Shown piece by piece: positions 44,956 to 53,762 of a DNA stretch of 64,000 nt. The DNA comes from Thermodesulfovibrio yellowstonii (GTDB taxonomy: Bacteria > Nitrospirota > Thermodesulfovibrionia > Thermodesulfovibrionales > Dissulfurispiraceae). A program made the translations under genes and the position numbers. The DNA lies in NCBI GenBank assembly GCA_020724365.1, contig DYHD01000003.1, forward strand, positions 1 to 64,000. The letters are read 5' to 3'. Each line of letters begins with the position of its first letter. Position 1 is the stretch's first letter. The notes below the pieces were generated by a model that saw only the letters and a program-made list of their open reading frames with translations, did no database searches and was not told the DNA's origin.

Positions 44956-45558
44956 GTGATAAAGGAAGATTTTAAAATTCTCGTTGCAGAGGATGACGAT
45001 ATAGTTCGCGAGGTTATAAGCTCGATTCTTTTAAGAGAGGGATATAGCGTCTTTACAGCAAAGGATGGGCTTGAGGCTATCAGAATACTTATGATGGATG
45101 ATGTTCATCTGATCCTTACAGCCCTGAGGATGCCCAATGCTGATGGCATTGAGGTCTTAAGGCAGGCAATAAAAAATGCTCCTGATTGCTCAGTTGTTCT
45201 CCTCACTGCTTATGGCAGCCTTGACAGTGCGTTGGATGCCCTTAAAGATGGTGCCTTTGATTATCTTACAAAGCCCTTCAGAATTCAGGAACTACTTTTT
45301 GTTGTGGAAAAAGCATTCAAAAGAACTCTCTATATAGAAGAACAGAAAGAGCTAAAAAAACACCTGAGAGATACATACAGGGATTTACAGTTGATAAAGA
45401 GGGTTACAAAGAATAATGATCCCATGACAACCATATCATGTATTGAGAGGATCAGTAAATTAGTTGATTTAAATGTCCTATCACCACATGATGCAGAAAT
45501 ATTAAAAGAAAGGCTGGTAAAAGGAGATGGAGAAGGAAAAAGCTCTGATAGTGGATGA
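44956..45558 (+). CDS. Pseudo-receiver-domain protein (phospho-acceptor Asp replaced by Ala)
   Basis: A 200-aa CheY-like receiver (residues 5-125) plus a helical tail. The acidic pocket (AEDDD, 11-15), the conserved Thr (LLTAYGS) and Lys (LTKPF) are present. The acceptor position in LILTALRMP is A56 where D is expected; the codon is GCC, one base from GAC. It would not be phosphorylated in the usual way and may act as a constitutive or ligand-type switch. It starts with GTG and overlaps the next regulator gene. Confidence 0.85.
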   Translation: MIKEDFKILVAEDDDIVREVISSILLREGYSVFTAKDGLEAIRILMMDDVHLILTALRMPNADGIEVLRQAIKNAPDCSVVLLTAYGSLDSALDALKDGAFDYLTKPFRIQELLFVVEKAFKRTLYIEEQKELKKHLRDTYRDLQLIKRVTKNNDPMTTISCIERISKLVDLNVLSPHDAEILKERLVKGDGEGKSSDSG

Positions 45559-47011
45559 TGACCCTATTGTCAGGGATATTCTTGCAGACATACTTTCAAG
45601 CATATGCGGTTTTAGAATAGATACTGCTACCAATGGATTAGAAGCTTTAGAAAACCTTAGAAATAAGAAGTATGACATAATTTTCACCGATTTAAACATG
45701 CCTAAACTTGGAGGCATGGACTTCCTAAAAGAAAGCATTAAATCACACCCTTCTATTCCTGTTGTTATGATAACAGGCATTTCCACCGTTGATACTGCTG
45801 TTGCTGCAATGAAAGAAGGGGCAAGTGATTTTATTATAAAGCCTTTTCAAATTGATAAGGTCGTTACAATTGCGGAAAGAATAATTGGAGAAAGAAAACT
45901 GCTCAGCAAGAGAAATGCTGATACCGATCAAGAGGCATCAATAAAAAGGATAAATGCCGAACTCTTTAAAAAGCTTCAGGAAATAAATATTCTGCAGTCA
46001 TTAAGCCTCGAATTGGACGGAATATATAATAATAAAGATATATACGAAAAAATATCTGATATGGCTACAAGGCTTCTTTCCGTCAAACATGCCTTCTTTG
46101 GCATCCTCGATGGCGGTTGCCTTAATATAGTTCAATCAACAGAATTTCAGAAAAAAGAGATCAAAATTAATGGTTCTTTATACGAAAATGTGATCAAAAG
46201 AAAAAGTTGTAGTATAATTTTATATGACGGCTCAGAACCTTATAATGGGTTTTGTAGTAATAAAGAAATATTATTCATACCCTTTACTCTTAAAGATGAA
46301 GTCTTTGCAATTCTTGGGCTCTATGATAAGCCCGATCAGACAGCATTTACAGATGATGAGATAGCTATAATACAGACCTTCGCAAAAAAGGCATCATTGA
46401 GAATTGAGAATAATGCACTTTATGAAGTCTTTTATAATAATTTAATAAACACTCTTAAATCTCTTGTAATAAGTATTGAGGCACGGGATTCATATACAAA
46501 ACAACATTCTGAGAGGGTTGCAATTTATTCACTCCAGATCGCAGAGGTAATGGGACTGCCTGATGAAGACAGGGACGCTATAAGGTTTGGCGGTTATCTT
46601 CATGATATAGGCAAAATAGGTGTAAGGGATATAGTATTACTAAAACCTGATAGACTAAGCCAAGAAGAAGAAGCCGAAATAAGGCTTCATCCAGTAAAAG
46701 GTGATGAGATCGTTAAGCCTATACGATTTTTCCCGAAAGAGAGGGATTTGATACGCTACCATCATGAAAGGTTCGATGGGAGTGGTTATCCTGACGGTCT
46801 TGCAGGGGATAGTATTCCTCTGTATGTGAGGATTCTTTCTGTAGCAGATGCATATGATGCTATGACATCATCAAGACCTTACAGGCCTGCAAAAGAGCAT
46901 GAAGTTGCAATTCAGGAATTAATAAAAAACTCGGGAATACAATTTGATCCTGAGGCCGTTAATGCTTTTTTACAAACTCCAATAGGAAAAGGTATCAGAA
47001 ATGAAGATTAA
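45527..47011 (+). CDS. Response regulator with GAF-like and HD-GYP domains
   Basis: A 494-aa protein. A receiver domain (1-125) has an intact acceptor Asp in IIFTDLNMP. A central GAF-like region (about 160-300) follows. The HD-GYP domain (about 305-494) has the HD metal pair in YLHDIGKIG, HHERFDGSGYPDGL, and DAYDAMTSSRPYR. HD-GYP proteins hydrolyse cyclic-di-GMP. The position between flagellar genes and a PilZ protein suggests control of motility by this nucleotide. Overlaps the pseudo-receiver gene by 32 nt. Confidence 0.93.
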   Translation: MEKEKALIVDDDPIVRDILADILSSICGFRIDTATNGLEALENLRNKKYDIIFTDLNMPKLGGMDFLKESIKSHPSIPVVMITGISTVDTAVAAMKEGASDFIIKPFQIDKVVTIAERIIGERKLLSKRNADTDQEASIKRINAELFKKLQEINILQSLSLELDGIYNNKDIYEKISDMATRLLSVKHAFFGILDGGCLNIVQSTEFQKKEIKINGSLYENVIKRKSCSIILYDGSEPYNGFCSNKEILFIPFTLKDEVFAILGLYDKPDQTAFTDDEIAIIQTFAKKASLRIENNALYEVFYNNLINTLKSLVISIEARDSYTKQHSERVAIYSLQIAEVMGLPDEDRDAIRFGGYLHDIGKIGVRDIVLLKPDRLSQEEEAEIRLHPVKGDEIVKPIRFFPKERDLIRYHHERFDGSGYPDGLAGDSIPLYVRILSVADAYDAMTSSRPYRPAKEHEVAIQELIKNSGIQFDPEAVNAFLQTPIGKGIRNED

Positions 47012-47759
47012 ACAAGGGGAGGAAATATATTTCAAGCTCTTGCCTGATATGAAAATTTATAATGGTACCGTTATTACATCAAAAAACAATTCAATTACCT
47101 TGAAACTGCAAAAGGATATATTAAAAGGGATTGCAAAAGGTAATTATATAATTATCACACATCAAGATAACGATTTTTATGCTGAGGTTGAATATTTTGA
47201 TGGAAGCACGATGAAGACTAACCTTCTATGGGCTGAAAAGAGGGAATACTTCAGGGTGGATGATTTTATCCCTGTTGTAACAAAAAAGGTTAAAGACAAT
47301 GGACAGTGCAGAAGGTCAAGGATTTTTTCTGGGTATGGGACTACAGTGCAGAATGAGTTGGTACCAGATGAAACAATTAATCCTGTTCTCTGGAAGATGC
47401 TTCTTGATATTCAGGCAAAGCTTGGTCTTATTATCGAGAGAATGAGCCCTGATAGCCAATCACTCTTAGGAGTAGAAAGCAAGAATGTAAATATTAGTGC
47501 TGCTGGTATCTGCTTGGTTTTAGATGAAAAACTTTCAAAAGGAGACCTGCTTGAGATAAAGATGCTACTTCCCAATTATCCCCCTATAGGATTAGTAATA
47601 TATGGCAGGGTGGTCAGATCAACCGAGATCGAAGATGAGCAGTATAAAACAGCGATTTCTTTTGATGATATAGAGGATGAGATTAGAGACGAGATTATTC
47701 AATATACCTTAAGGCGCCAGCGAGATATAATGAAAAAGCAGAAAAATAAAAGGGAGTAA
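47001..47759 (+). CDS. PilZ-domain protein (YcgR-like)
   Basis: A 252-aa protein. The N-terminal part (about 1-85) resembles the YcgR N-terminal domain. The PilZ domain has the c-di-GMP motifs KREYFRVDD (RxxxR) and NVNISAAGICL (D/NxSxxG). Between these lies an insertion of about 80 residues that is not usual for a minimal PilZ domain. YcgR-type proteins brake the flagellar motor on binding c-di-GMP. It follows the HD-GYP gene with an 11-nt overlap and precedes motA. Confidence 0.85.
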   Translation: MKIKQGEEIYFKLLPDMKIYNGTVITSKNNSITLKLQKDILKGIAKGNYIIITHQDNDFYAEVEYFDGSTMKTNLLWAEKREYFRVDDFIPVVTKKVKDNGQCRRSRIFSGYGTTVQNELVPDETINPVLWKMLLDIQAKLGLIIERMSPDSQSLLGVESKNVNISAAGICLVLDEKLSKGDLLEIKMLLPNYPPIGLVIYGRVVRSTEIEDEQYKTAISFDDIEDEIRDEIIQYTLRRQRDIMKKQKNKRE

Positions 47760-47764
47760 GATGT

Positions 47765-48529
47765 TTGATTGACAGGGGTAGTGTTTTTGGTCTAATTCTT
47801 GGAATTGCAGCTATTGCAGCAGCAAACTATATAGAGGGAGGAAGCAGCGACTCCCTTTTTCAGCTTACTGCTGCAATGATAGTATTTGGAGGGACATTAG
47901 GCGCGACCCTTCTAAGCTTCCCTTTGAGGGATATTATCCAAGCAGCTTCGTCCCTCAAAGAAGTTTTTTGGGAGAAAGAAATCAATCACGAGCAAATCAT
48001 TAATGATATTATAAACTATTCATACATAGTAAGAAAAAATGGGATGTTTGCTCTGGAAGAGGAGCTAACAAAAATTGATGATACATTCTTAAAGAAATCT
48101 TTAAGATTAGCTATAGACGGCATGAAGCCAAAATTATTAAGAGAGACAATGGAACAAGAAAACATTATTTATGAGGAGAATAAAAAACGGATCGCTAAAG
48201 TCTTTGAGACAGCAGGAGGTTTTGCTCCCACAATCGGAATAATAGGGGCTGTAATGGGTTTAATACAGGTGATGGAGAACCTATCTGACCCTTCAAAGCT
48301 GGGATCTGGCATTGCCGTTGCTTTTGTTGCAACAATTTACGGGATTGGTTCTGCAAATCTTATTTTGCTACCAATATCTAAAAGACTCATTAACAAGATA
48401 AACTCAGATCTTACGATGAGGGAGATGATACTTGAAGGTGTAATCTCTATTCAACTGGGAATAAATCCACACTATATTGATGAAAGACTAAGAGTCTTCA
48501 TACTGGAAAAAAGGAAATCAGGGCAATGA
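47765..48529 (+). CDS. motA: Flagellar stator protein MotA (pair 1)
   Basis: A 254-aa MotA/TolQ-family protein with four hydrophobic segments and the cytoplasmic loop between the second and third. The late part GGFAPTIGIIGAVMGLIQVMENL carries the conserved Pro/Gly segment of stator proteins. It starts with TTG and has AAGGGAG 8 nt upstream. It is coupled to motB by an ATGA overlap. The ion (H+ or Na+) is not decided. Confidence 0.88.
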   Translation: MIDRGSVFGLILGIAAIAAANYIEGGSSDSLFQLTAAMIVFGGTLGATLLSFPLRDIIQAASSLKEVFWEKEINHEQIINDIINYSYIVRKNGMFALEEELTKIDDTFLKKSLRLAIDGMKPKLLRETMEQENIIYEENKKRIAKVFETAGGFAPTIGIIGAVMGLIQVMENLSDPSKLGSGIAVAFVATIYGIGSANLILLPISKRLINKINSDLTMREMILEGVISIQLGINPHYIDERLRVFILEKRKSGQ

Positions 48530-49212
48530 GAAGAAGATATAAAAACACTGAATCTGATAATCCTGACAGATGGGTGGTATCTTATGCCGATTTTATAACC
48601 CTAATGTTTGCTTTTTTTACCGCACTTTATGCCATAAGTCAGGTGGATATCTGGAAGTTGGAAAGGTTTTCATTATCTTTGCGTGATGCCTTAAAAACGA
48701 GTGATGCCCCGAAGAAAACTGAAACAACTACTATCATTGAAGGCATTAAACCTATTTATATCGGCGATATCCAACTGCAAAAGGACATGAAGGAAACCTT
48801 GAATAAGGCTGGTTTTATTGAAGGGATATTTATCTCAGCCAGCAGCAAAGGGGTATCTATATCTTTAAGTGATCTATCAGTTTTTGACAAAGGCTCTGCC
48901 AGAATCAAAGATGATGCAAGACCGCTTTTGTCTTTGATTGCTGATGTCATAAGAAATACAAGCAATTATATCGTTATCGAAGGACACACAGACAATTTGC
49001 CCATGAGGGGTTCTCAATTCGCATCGAATTGGGAACTCTCAACTGCAAGGGCTGCAAATGTGATTATCTACTTTATTAACGATCATGGGATACCACCAGA
49101 GAGGCTTTCAGCATCAGGATATGGAGAATATAAACCGATTGCCTCTAATTCAACACCTGAGGGTAGAAATAAAAATAGAAGAGTGGATATATTATTTTTA
49201 AGCGGGAGATAG
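48526..49212 (+). CDS. motB: Flagellar stator protein MotB (pair 1)
   Basis: A 228-aa protein with one N-terminal transmembrane helix holding the ion-binding Asp (SYADFITLMFAFFTALYAIS) and an OmpA-type peptidoglycan-binding C-terminus (IVIEGHTDN, NWELSTARAANVI, NKNRRVDILF). It is coupled to motA of pair 1. Together with pair 2 just downstream it gives two stator systems in one block. Confidence 0.9.
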   Translation: MRRRYKNTESDNPDRWVVSYADFITLMFAFFTALYAISQVDIWKLERFSLSLRDALKTSDAPKKTETTTIIEGIKPIYIGDIQLQKDMKETLNKAGFIEGIFISASSKGVSISLSDLSVFDKGSARIKDDARPLLSLIADVIRNTSNYIVIEGHTDNLPMRGSQFASNWELSTARAANVIIYFINDHGIPPERLSASGYGEYKPIASNSTPEGRNKNRRVDILFLSGR

Positions 49213-49299
49213 GAAAGACAGACAATAGTCATTAGTATTTAGGCTATATACTAACGACTAACAACTAAAATATTATTCCTAAGCAAGGAGTTTAAGTTT

Positions 49300-50154
49300 A
49301 TGTTTGCAATAATCGGTATTTTGGTAGTTACAGGGTCAGTTTTAGGCGGATACCTAATGGTAAAAGGCAATCTTTCCCTTCTCTTTCAACCTGCTGAATT
49401 TGTAATTATATTTGGGGCTGCTATTGGAGGTTTTCTGATAGCCTCGCCTCCAAAGGTAACAGCACTTGTAGCAAAGAATATTGCAAAGATATTCACAGCA
49501 AAAAGCCCGACTAAAGCAAAATATTTAGAGCTTCTTACGCTTCTTTATCAACTTTTTGCAAAAATAAGAAAAGAAGGTCTCATCTCTTTAGAAGCAGATG
49601 TCGAAACACCCCAAAAAAGTCCTCTTTTCAATAAATATCCAAATATAATGAATGATCATCATCTAAGAGATTTCATATGCGATAATCTAAAGGTTATTAT
49701 CTCAACAAATGTCCCTCCTCATGAACTCGATAATCTCATGGAACTCGAAATGGAGATCCACCATACTAACGCTCTAATTCCAGCAGGCAGCATTAACAAG
49801 GTAGCTGATGCCCTCCCAGGATTAGGTATTGTCGCAGCGGTTTTGGGTGTTGTAATCACAATGCAATATGTTGACTCTCCACCTGCAGTTTTGGGCAATA
49901 AAATTGCTGCTGCATTGGTCGGGACATTTCTTGGTGTCTTGCTATGTTATGGTTATGTTGGACCAATGGCAGCAAACCTTGAACATCAGGTAAGAGAAGA
50001 CGGCATAAGCTATAACATTGTGAGGATAGCTCTGGTATCATTTGTTGGCGGGGCTGCACCTCAGGTAGCTATAGAGTTTGGCAGAAGGGCAATACCAGGC
50101 AAAGAAAAACCCTCATTTAATGAGCTTGAAAAAGCAGTGAGAGGTGGCAAATGA
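49300..50154 (+). CDS. motA: Flagellar stator protein MotA (pair 2)
   Basis: A 284-aa protein of the longer LafT/PomA-like MotA class, opening MFAIIGILVVTGSVLGGYLMVKG. The conserved third-helix region DALPGLGIVAAVLGVVITM is present. The C-terminus AIEFGRRAIPGKEKPSF is typical of MotA. AAGGAG precedes the ATG, and the gene overlaps motB of pair 2 by 4 nt. Confidence 0.92.
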   Translation: MFAIIGILVVTGSVLGGYLMVKGNLSLLFQPAEFVIIFGAAIGGFLIASPPKVTALVAKNIAKIFTAKSPTKAKYLELLTLLYQLFAKIRKEGLISLEADVETPQKSPLFNKYPNIMNDHHLRDFICDNLKVIISTNVPPHELDNLMELEMEIHHTNALIPAGSINKVADALPGLGIVAAVLGVVITMQYVDSPPAVLGNKIAAALVGTFLGVLLCYGYVGPMAANLEHQVREDGISYNIVRIALVSFVGGAAPQVAIEFGRRAIPGKEKPSFNELEKAVRGGK

Positions 50155-50906
50155 AAGCACAAAAAATAATTATCAAAAAGGTCGTAAAAAAAGGGCACGG
50201 CGGTCATCATGGCGGTTCATGGAAAGTTGCTTATGCCGACTTCGTTACAGCAATGATGGCTTTCTTTCTCCTTTTATGGCTTTTGACAATGGTCTCACAG
50301 GAAAAAAGGGCTATACTTTCACAGTATTTCAAACACTTCTCAATCTTTGAGAAGTCAGGTCAAGCATTCATAGACTCAGCAGGGGGAATAACGGGGCAAG
50401 GTGCAATAACAGTTCAAAAAGCTGTTCAGACTCTTCCTATTATGAAACCTGAAGAATTCAGAGAGGTATTGAAGAAAGCTGTCGAAGCGAAGCTCAGTGA
50501 TGTTCAGGATCAGATATTTGTTGATATTTTTGAAGGAGGAGTCAGAGTGCAGCTCATAGATAAAGAAGGAAAACCAATGTTTAATCTGGGGTCAGTAGAA
50601 CCAACTCCGCTCGCTATAAGAATACTTCATGTCGTAGGAGAGAGTGTTATTCCTATGCCAAATAGTATTGCTATTGAAGGGCATACTGATTCACTCGCTT
50701 ATAAGTCAACTACTTACAGCAACTGGGAACTTTCTACCGAGAGGGCTCTATCCGCCCGTAAGGTGCTTGAAAAGATGGGATTGCACGAATCCCGTTTCAG
50801 CAGGGTTTCAGGATATGCTGATACCATCCCATTTGTAAAGGAAGACACCACAGATGCCAGAAACAGGAGAATTAGCTTAATACTCCTACATGAGAAGAAA
50901 GAATAG
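50151..50906 (+). CDS. motB: Flagellar stator protein MotB (pair 2)
   Basis: A 251-aa MotB. The basic N-terminus KKGHGGHHGGSWKVAYADF leads into the transmembrane helix with the ion-binding Asp (AYADFVTAMMAFFLLLWLL). The C-terminus is OmpA-like (IAIEGHTDSL, NWELSTERALSAR, DARNRRISLI). With MotA pair 2 it makes a separate stator from pair 1. It is the last gene of the flagellar block. Confidence 0.93.
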   Translation: MKAQKIIIKKVVKKGHGGHHGGSWKVAYADFVTAMMAFFLLLWLLTMVSQEKRAILSQYFKHFSIFEKSGQAFIDSAGGITGQGAITVQKAVQTLPIMKPEEFREVLKKAVEAKLSDVQDQIFVDIFEGGVRVQLIDKEGKPMFNLGSVEPTPLAIRILHVVGESVIPMPNSIAIEGHTDSLAYKSTTYSNWELSTERALSARKVLEKMGLHESRFSRVSGYADTIPFVKEDTTDARNRRISLILLHEKKE

Positions 50907-50987
50907 AGTTTATATTTATCTAGACATTTTTTCTTTTTAATTCATATTATTCTGACATATCAGATTCGAAAATCAAACCACCCAATT

Positions 50988-51009
50988 GAAACATTTCTGA
51001 AACATTTCT
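50988..51009. repeat. tandem 11-bp repeat upstream of the CARF-wHTH gene
   Basis: GAAACATTTCT occurs twice in a row (50988-50998, 50999-51009), about 40 nt before the start of the CARF-wHTH gene. The unit is nearly palindromic (GAAAcaTTTC). A related pair in inverse orientation lies just after that gene (52202-52223). It could be an operator for a local regulator. Confidence 0.6.
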
Positions 51010-51049
51010 TTTATTGCATGTTATTTATTTTTGAAGTAATATTAATGTA

Positions 51050-52204
51050 ATGCAAAGCGATGATTTCAAAGAAATATTAATATTTGTTACGGGTGCAACG
51101 CCTCAAATAATAACGGAGACTATTTATGCCTTTGCTGTTAAGTCACCTCCGATAATTCCCTATAAACTTTATTTTATAACCACATCAAAGGGCAAAGAAC
51201 TCATAACGAATAACCTGATAAAAGGCAACATCTTACAAAATCTATCAGAAGAACTGAATCATACCTTGCCCAAAATAGAAGATGATTCATTTATCATAGC
51301 AAAAGATCAAAATGGCAATGAGATTGATGACATAAGGTCTGAGATGGAAAACCGCATTGTCGGGGATTTGATAACCTCTTTCATCAAGGCACAGGCTACA
51401 GATTTTTCCGCCCGCCTTCATTGCTCCCTTGCAGGAGGAAGAAAGACGATGAGCTTCTACATGGGGGCAGCGCTTCAGCTTTTCGGAAGGCCTTGGGATA
51501 AGCTTTATCATGTTCTTGTGACACCCGAGTTTGAATCAAATCCAAGATTTTACTTTAAGCCTTCAAAAGATACTGTTATTGAATGCAGGATGCCTGATGG
51601 TTCAATAAAGAAACTCAACACAAAAGACGCCGAAATCAACCTCGTAGAGCTTCCTTTCATCAGACTTAGGCACAAAGTGACACTGCATAAAAAGGGTTTC
51701 AACGAACTTGTCGAAGAAGGACAAAGAGAGATTGATACAGCTACGATGCAGCCGCCGCTTAAAATTAACCTCGCTGAAAGAACAATAACGATAGGTGATA
51801 TTTCGATAGATATGGTTCCTATGGAATTGTTCATATATACTTTCTTTTTAAGGCAGAAAACCAATAAATGTAAGCATAGCAATACACAATACTGCCTCGA
51901 CTGCACTGATTGTTTTGAGAATATCCATGACATCTTGACAAGACATGCCCTTGAGGAACTTGCACCTGATTATGAAAAAATTTATAGGGGGCAGCCCTTC
52001 AAATCGAGAGAACTCCTCGATAAATGGAAAGAAGGCATCAAGCCTGAAGCTTTAAGGCAAAAAATCAGCAAAATAAAAAATACCATCAAAGAGAACTTGA
52101 CCGATGAAATCTTACTACCATATTACACAATTACTACTATTAGAAAATATAGCTCAAGCAGATACGGCGTGAAGGCAGAGAAGGGCAAGATAATTATTGA
52201 ATGA
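51050..52204 (+). CDS. CRISPR-associated CARF protein, NE0113/TIGR02584 type
   Basis: A 384-aa protein. The N-terminal CARF domain opens ILIFVTGATPQIITETIYAF, and the ligand-binding loop SLAGGRKTM lies at 126-134. This matches the Cas_NE0113 family. The C-terminus (about 330-384; AEKGKIIIE end) looks like a winged helix. A Cys-rich insertion (C274, C282, C285, C288) may bind zinc. No RxxxxH HEPN motif or PD-(D/E)xK motif is seen. It could be a cyclic-oligoadenylate-responsive regulator or ring nuclease; the activity is not established here. It lies upstream of cmr1. Confidence 0.8.
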   Translation: MQSDDFKEILIFVTGATPQIITETIYAFAVKSPPIIPYKLYFITTSKGKELITNNLIKGNILQNLSEELNHTLPKIEDDSFIIAKDQNGNEIDDIRSEMENRIVGDLITSFIKAQATDFSARLHCSLAGGRKTMSFYMGAALQLFGRPWDKLYHVLVTPEFESNPRFYFKPSKDTVIECRMPDGSIKKLNTKDAEINLVELPFIRLRHKVTLHKKGFNELVEEGQREIDTATMQPPLKINLAERTITIGDISIDMVPMELFIYTFFLRQKTNKCKHSNTQYCLDCTDCFENIHDILTRHALEELAPDYEKIYRGQPFKSRELLDKWKEGIKPEALRQKISKIKNTIKENLTDEILLPYYTITTIRKYSSSRYGVKAEKGKIIIE

Positions 52205-52223
52205 AATATTTCAGAAATGTTTC
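52202..52223. repeat. inverted 11-bp repeat pair downstream of the CARF-wHTH gene
   Basis: Read on the minus strand, this is GAAACATTTCT followed by GAAATATTTCA, 20 of 22 bases identical to the tandem repeat at 50988-51009. The first three bases are the stop codon of the CARF gene. The gene is therefore bracketed by inverted 22-bp repeats. Confidence 0.6.
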
Positions 52224-52322
52224 TTTTGTTGAAAGAGAAGGCAAATAGTGAGATAATTTATAAGATTTTAAGAGTTGAATTGTTTAAGTATTAAATCTTG
52301 AATATCGAATTTTTTGAATTTT

Positions 52323-52418
52323 AAATCTTGAGCCTTGAATCTTGAATCTTGAGCCTTGAATCTTGAATCTTGAACCTTGAGTCTTGAATCTTAAATCTTG
52401 AATCCAGCCAAAGGCTGG
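52323..52418. repeat. heptamer array (CTTGAAT) and palindrome before cmr1
   Basis: Twelve 7-bp units (52323-52406), mostly GAATCTT with GAGCCTT, GAACCTT and AAATCTT variants, form a near-perfect array in the 259-base gap between the CARF gene and cmr1. It is followed by a perfect hairpin CCAGCC-AAA-GGCTGG (52404-52418). The unit is the complement of the ATTCAAG array at 44294. It is too short and irregular for a CRISPR array. Confidence 0.7.
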
Positions 52419-52463
52419 CAGTTTTGGATCTTGAATATTCTGTATTTGGGAAGGAGGGCAGTG

Positions 52464-53762
52464 ATGCTAAAGAAAATAACTTTTGAAATTGAGACAATCA
52501 CGCCTATGTTTTTGGCAGGGGCTGATCAGAGTAGAGCCGAGCTCAGAGCCGCAAGCATTAAAGGTTTGCTGCGTTTTTGGTGGCGGGCTATTCGCGCTCA
52601 AAGCAATATTGACGAATTACGAAAGGAAGAGGCGAAGATATTTGGCAGCAGCGATGAAGGGACGGGTGGAGCAAAGTTTACAATTAGAGCTACTCAGCCA
52701 GATAAGGAAGCGGTCTCTGTTTATCCGAATCCCGGCAGACAAGACCCTGTAGGGTATCACTTTTACTCGGTATTTATGCAAAGAGGCAAAGAACGTCCAT
52801 ATTTTCCAGAAGGAAGCAAATTCAAAATAATACTGACCGCAAGGGATGAACTTGTTCTAAAGACTGCAGCGGCTTCCTTGTGGATACTGGTTTATTTAGG
52901 CGGACTGGGAACAAGGGCAAGACGCGGAGCCGGTAACATTGTTGTCAACAAAACGGATGATTTTGATAAGATTTTAGCTGATATTCAATTGGATTTTATT
53001 CCCAAAGGCAGCAATGCGGAAGAAGTTGCAGACTGGTTGAAACAGAATTTTGAAACAGTTAACCGAATAATAAACGGAAACAAAACAGTGTTTATTTCAG
53101 ATTATTCCAATCTTAGTTTTTCAAGATTCGCAATTAGCAATAACCAGTTTGCTGCGTGGAAAGATGCATTGGGAGCAGCGGGATTTAAGGCATTTAGAGA
53201 CAATAATAAATCAAGGATTTTTGAGACCGCATCATTTGGGTTTCCGATTATACACAGGACCAGCCATACAACTGTCACCGGAAAGACTGGAAATGAACCT
53301 TTTGCCAGAAGAAGCTCCCCAGTAATCTTCAAAGTTATAAGGGTAGGGAGTTATTTCTACTGGATAATCATCAGACTTTCGGGAGAACTGCTGCCAGATG
53401 ACGGTGTAATAAAGGCAGATAGAACCACTCAAAAGCCCGACTATGGCATTATTGATGAGTTCTGGGCAGAACTAAAAAAGAAAGGCAAAGAACACATCCT
53501 TGCAATGCCTGGCACTCTTGAGCATATAAAGAATGAATTGGTGAAACAGGCCGCTCCTCAAAAGATTATTCTCTTTGGCTCAAAGGCGCGTGGTGATTTT
53601 CACAGCAGGTCGGATACTGACATTGCAGTTGAAACCGAATTGCAAATTGGGAATCTGTCTTTATCCGGCGCAATTGACATTGTTGACATGAAAAGAGCAG
53701 ATGAGCGGTTGAAAACAAAAATAAAAAAAGAAGGAGTAGTGATATATGAGAGAAAAAGTTAA
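52464..53762 (+). CDS. cmr1: Cmr1 (Cas7-like) fused to a minimal nucleotidyltransferase (MNT) domain
   Basis: The frame is 432 aa from ATG 52464, which has AAGGAGG 6 nt upstream. Residues 1 to about 345 are Cmr1 of the type III-B complex (FEIETITPMFLAGADQSRAELR, SIKGLLRFWWRA, and TRARRGAGNI). The rest is an MNT domain with the motif GSKARGDFHSRSDTD (372-386), the GSx10DxD pattern of MntA-type antitoxins, a third acidic motif IDIVD and the end EGVVIYERK. The stretch between DxD and IDIVD is short for this family. The HEPN gene overlaps the last 17 nt. An internal in-frame ATG at codon 348 (53505) lacks a good ribosome-binding site. Confidence 0.88.
   Translation: MLKKITFEIETITPMFLAGADQSRAELRAASIKGLLRFWWRAIRAQSNIDELRKEEAKIFGSSDEGTGGAKFTIRATQPDKEAVSVYPNPGRQDPVGYHFYSVFMQRGKERPYFPEGSKFKIILTARDELVLKTAAASLWILVYLGGLGTRARRGAGNIVVNKTDDFDKILADIQLDFIPKGSNAEEVADWLKQNFETVNRIINGNKTVFISDYSNLSFSRFAISNNQFAAWKDALGAAGFKAFRDNNKSRIFETASFGFPIIHRTSHTTVTGKTGNEPFARRSSPVIFKVIRVGSYFYWIIIRLSGELLPDDGVIKADRTTQKPDYGIIDEFWAELKKKGKEHILAMPGTLEHIKNELVKQAAPQKIILFGSKARGDFHSRSDTDIAVETELQIGNLSLSGAIDIVDMKRADERLKTKIKKEGVVIYERKS

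Noticed and set aside
52323-52406. Regular repeats before cmr1 as a CRISPR array
   Set aside because: The period is 7 bp with no spacers; a CRISPR array needs repeats of about 25-40 bp with unique spacers of similar size.
52398-52463. 22-codon N-terminal extension of Cmr1
   Set aside because: The downstream ATG has AAGGAGG at 6 nt and gives the family-typical start; the extension is encoded by the palindrome and repeat region.
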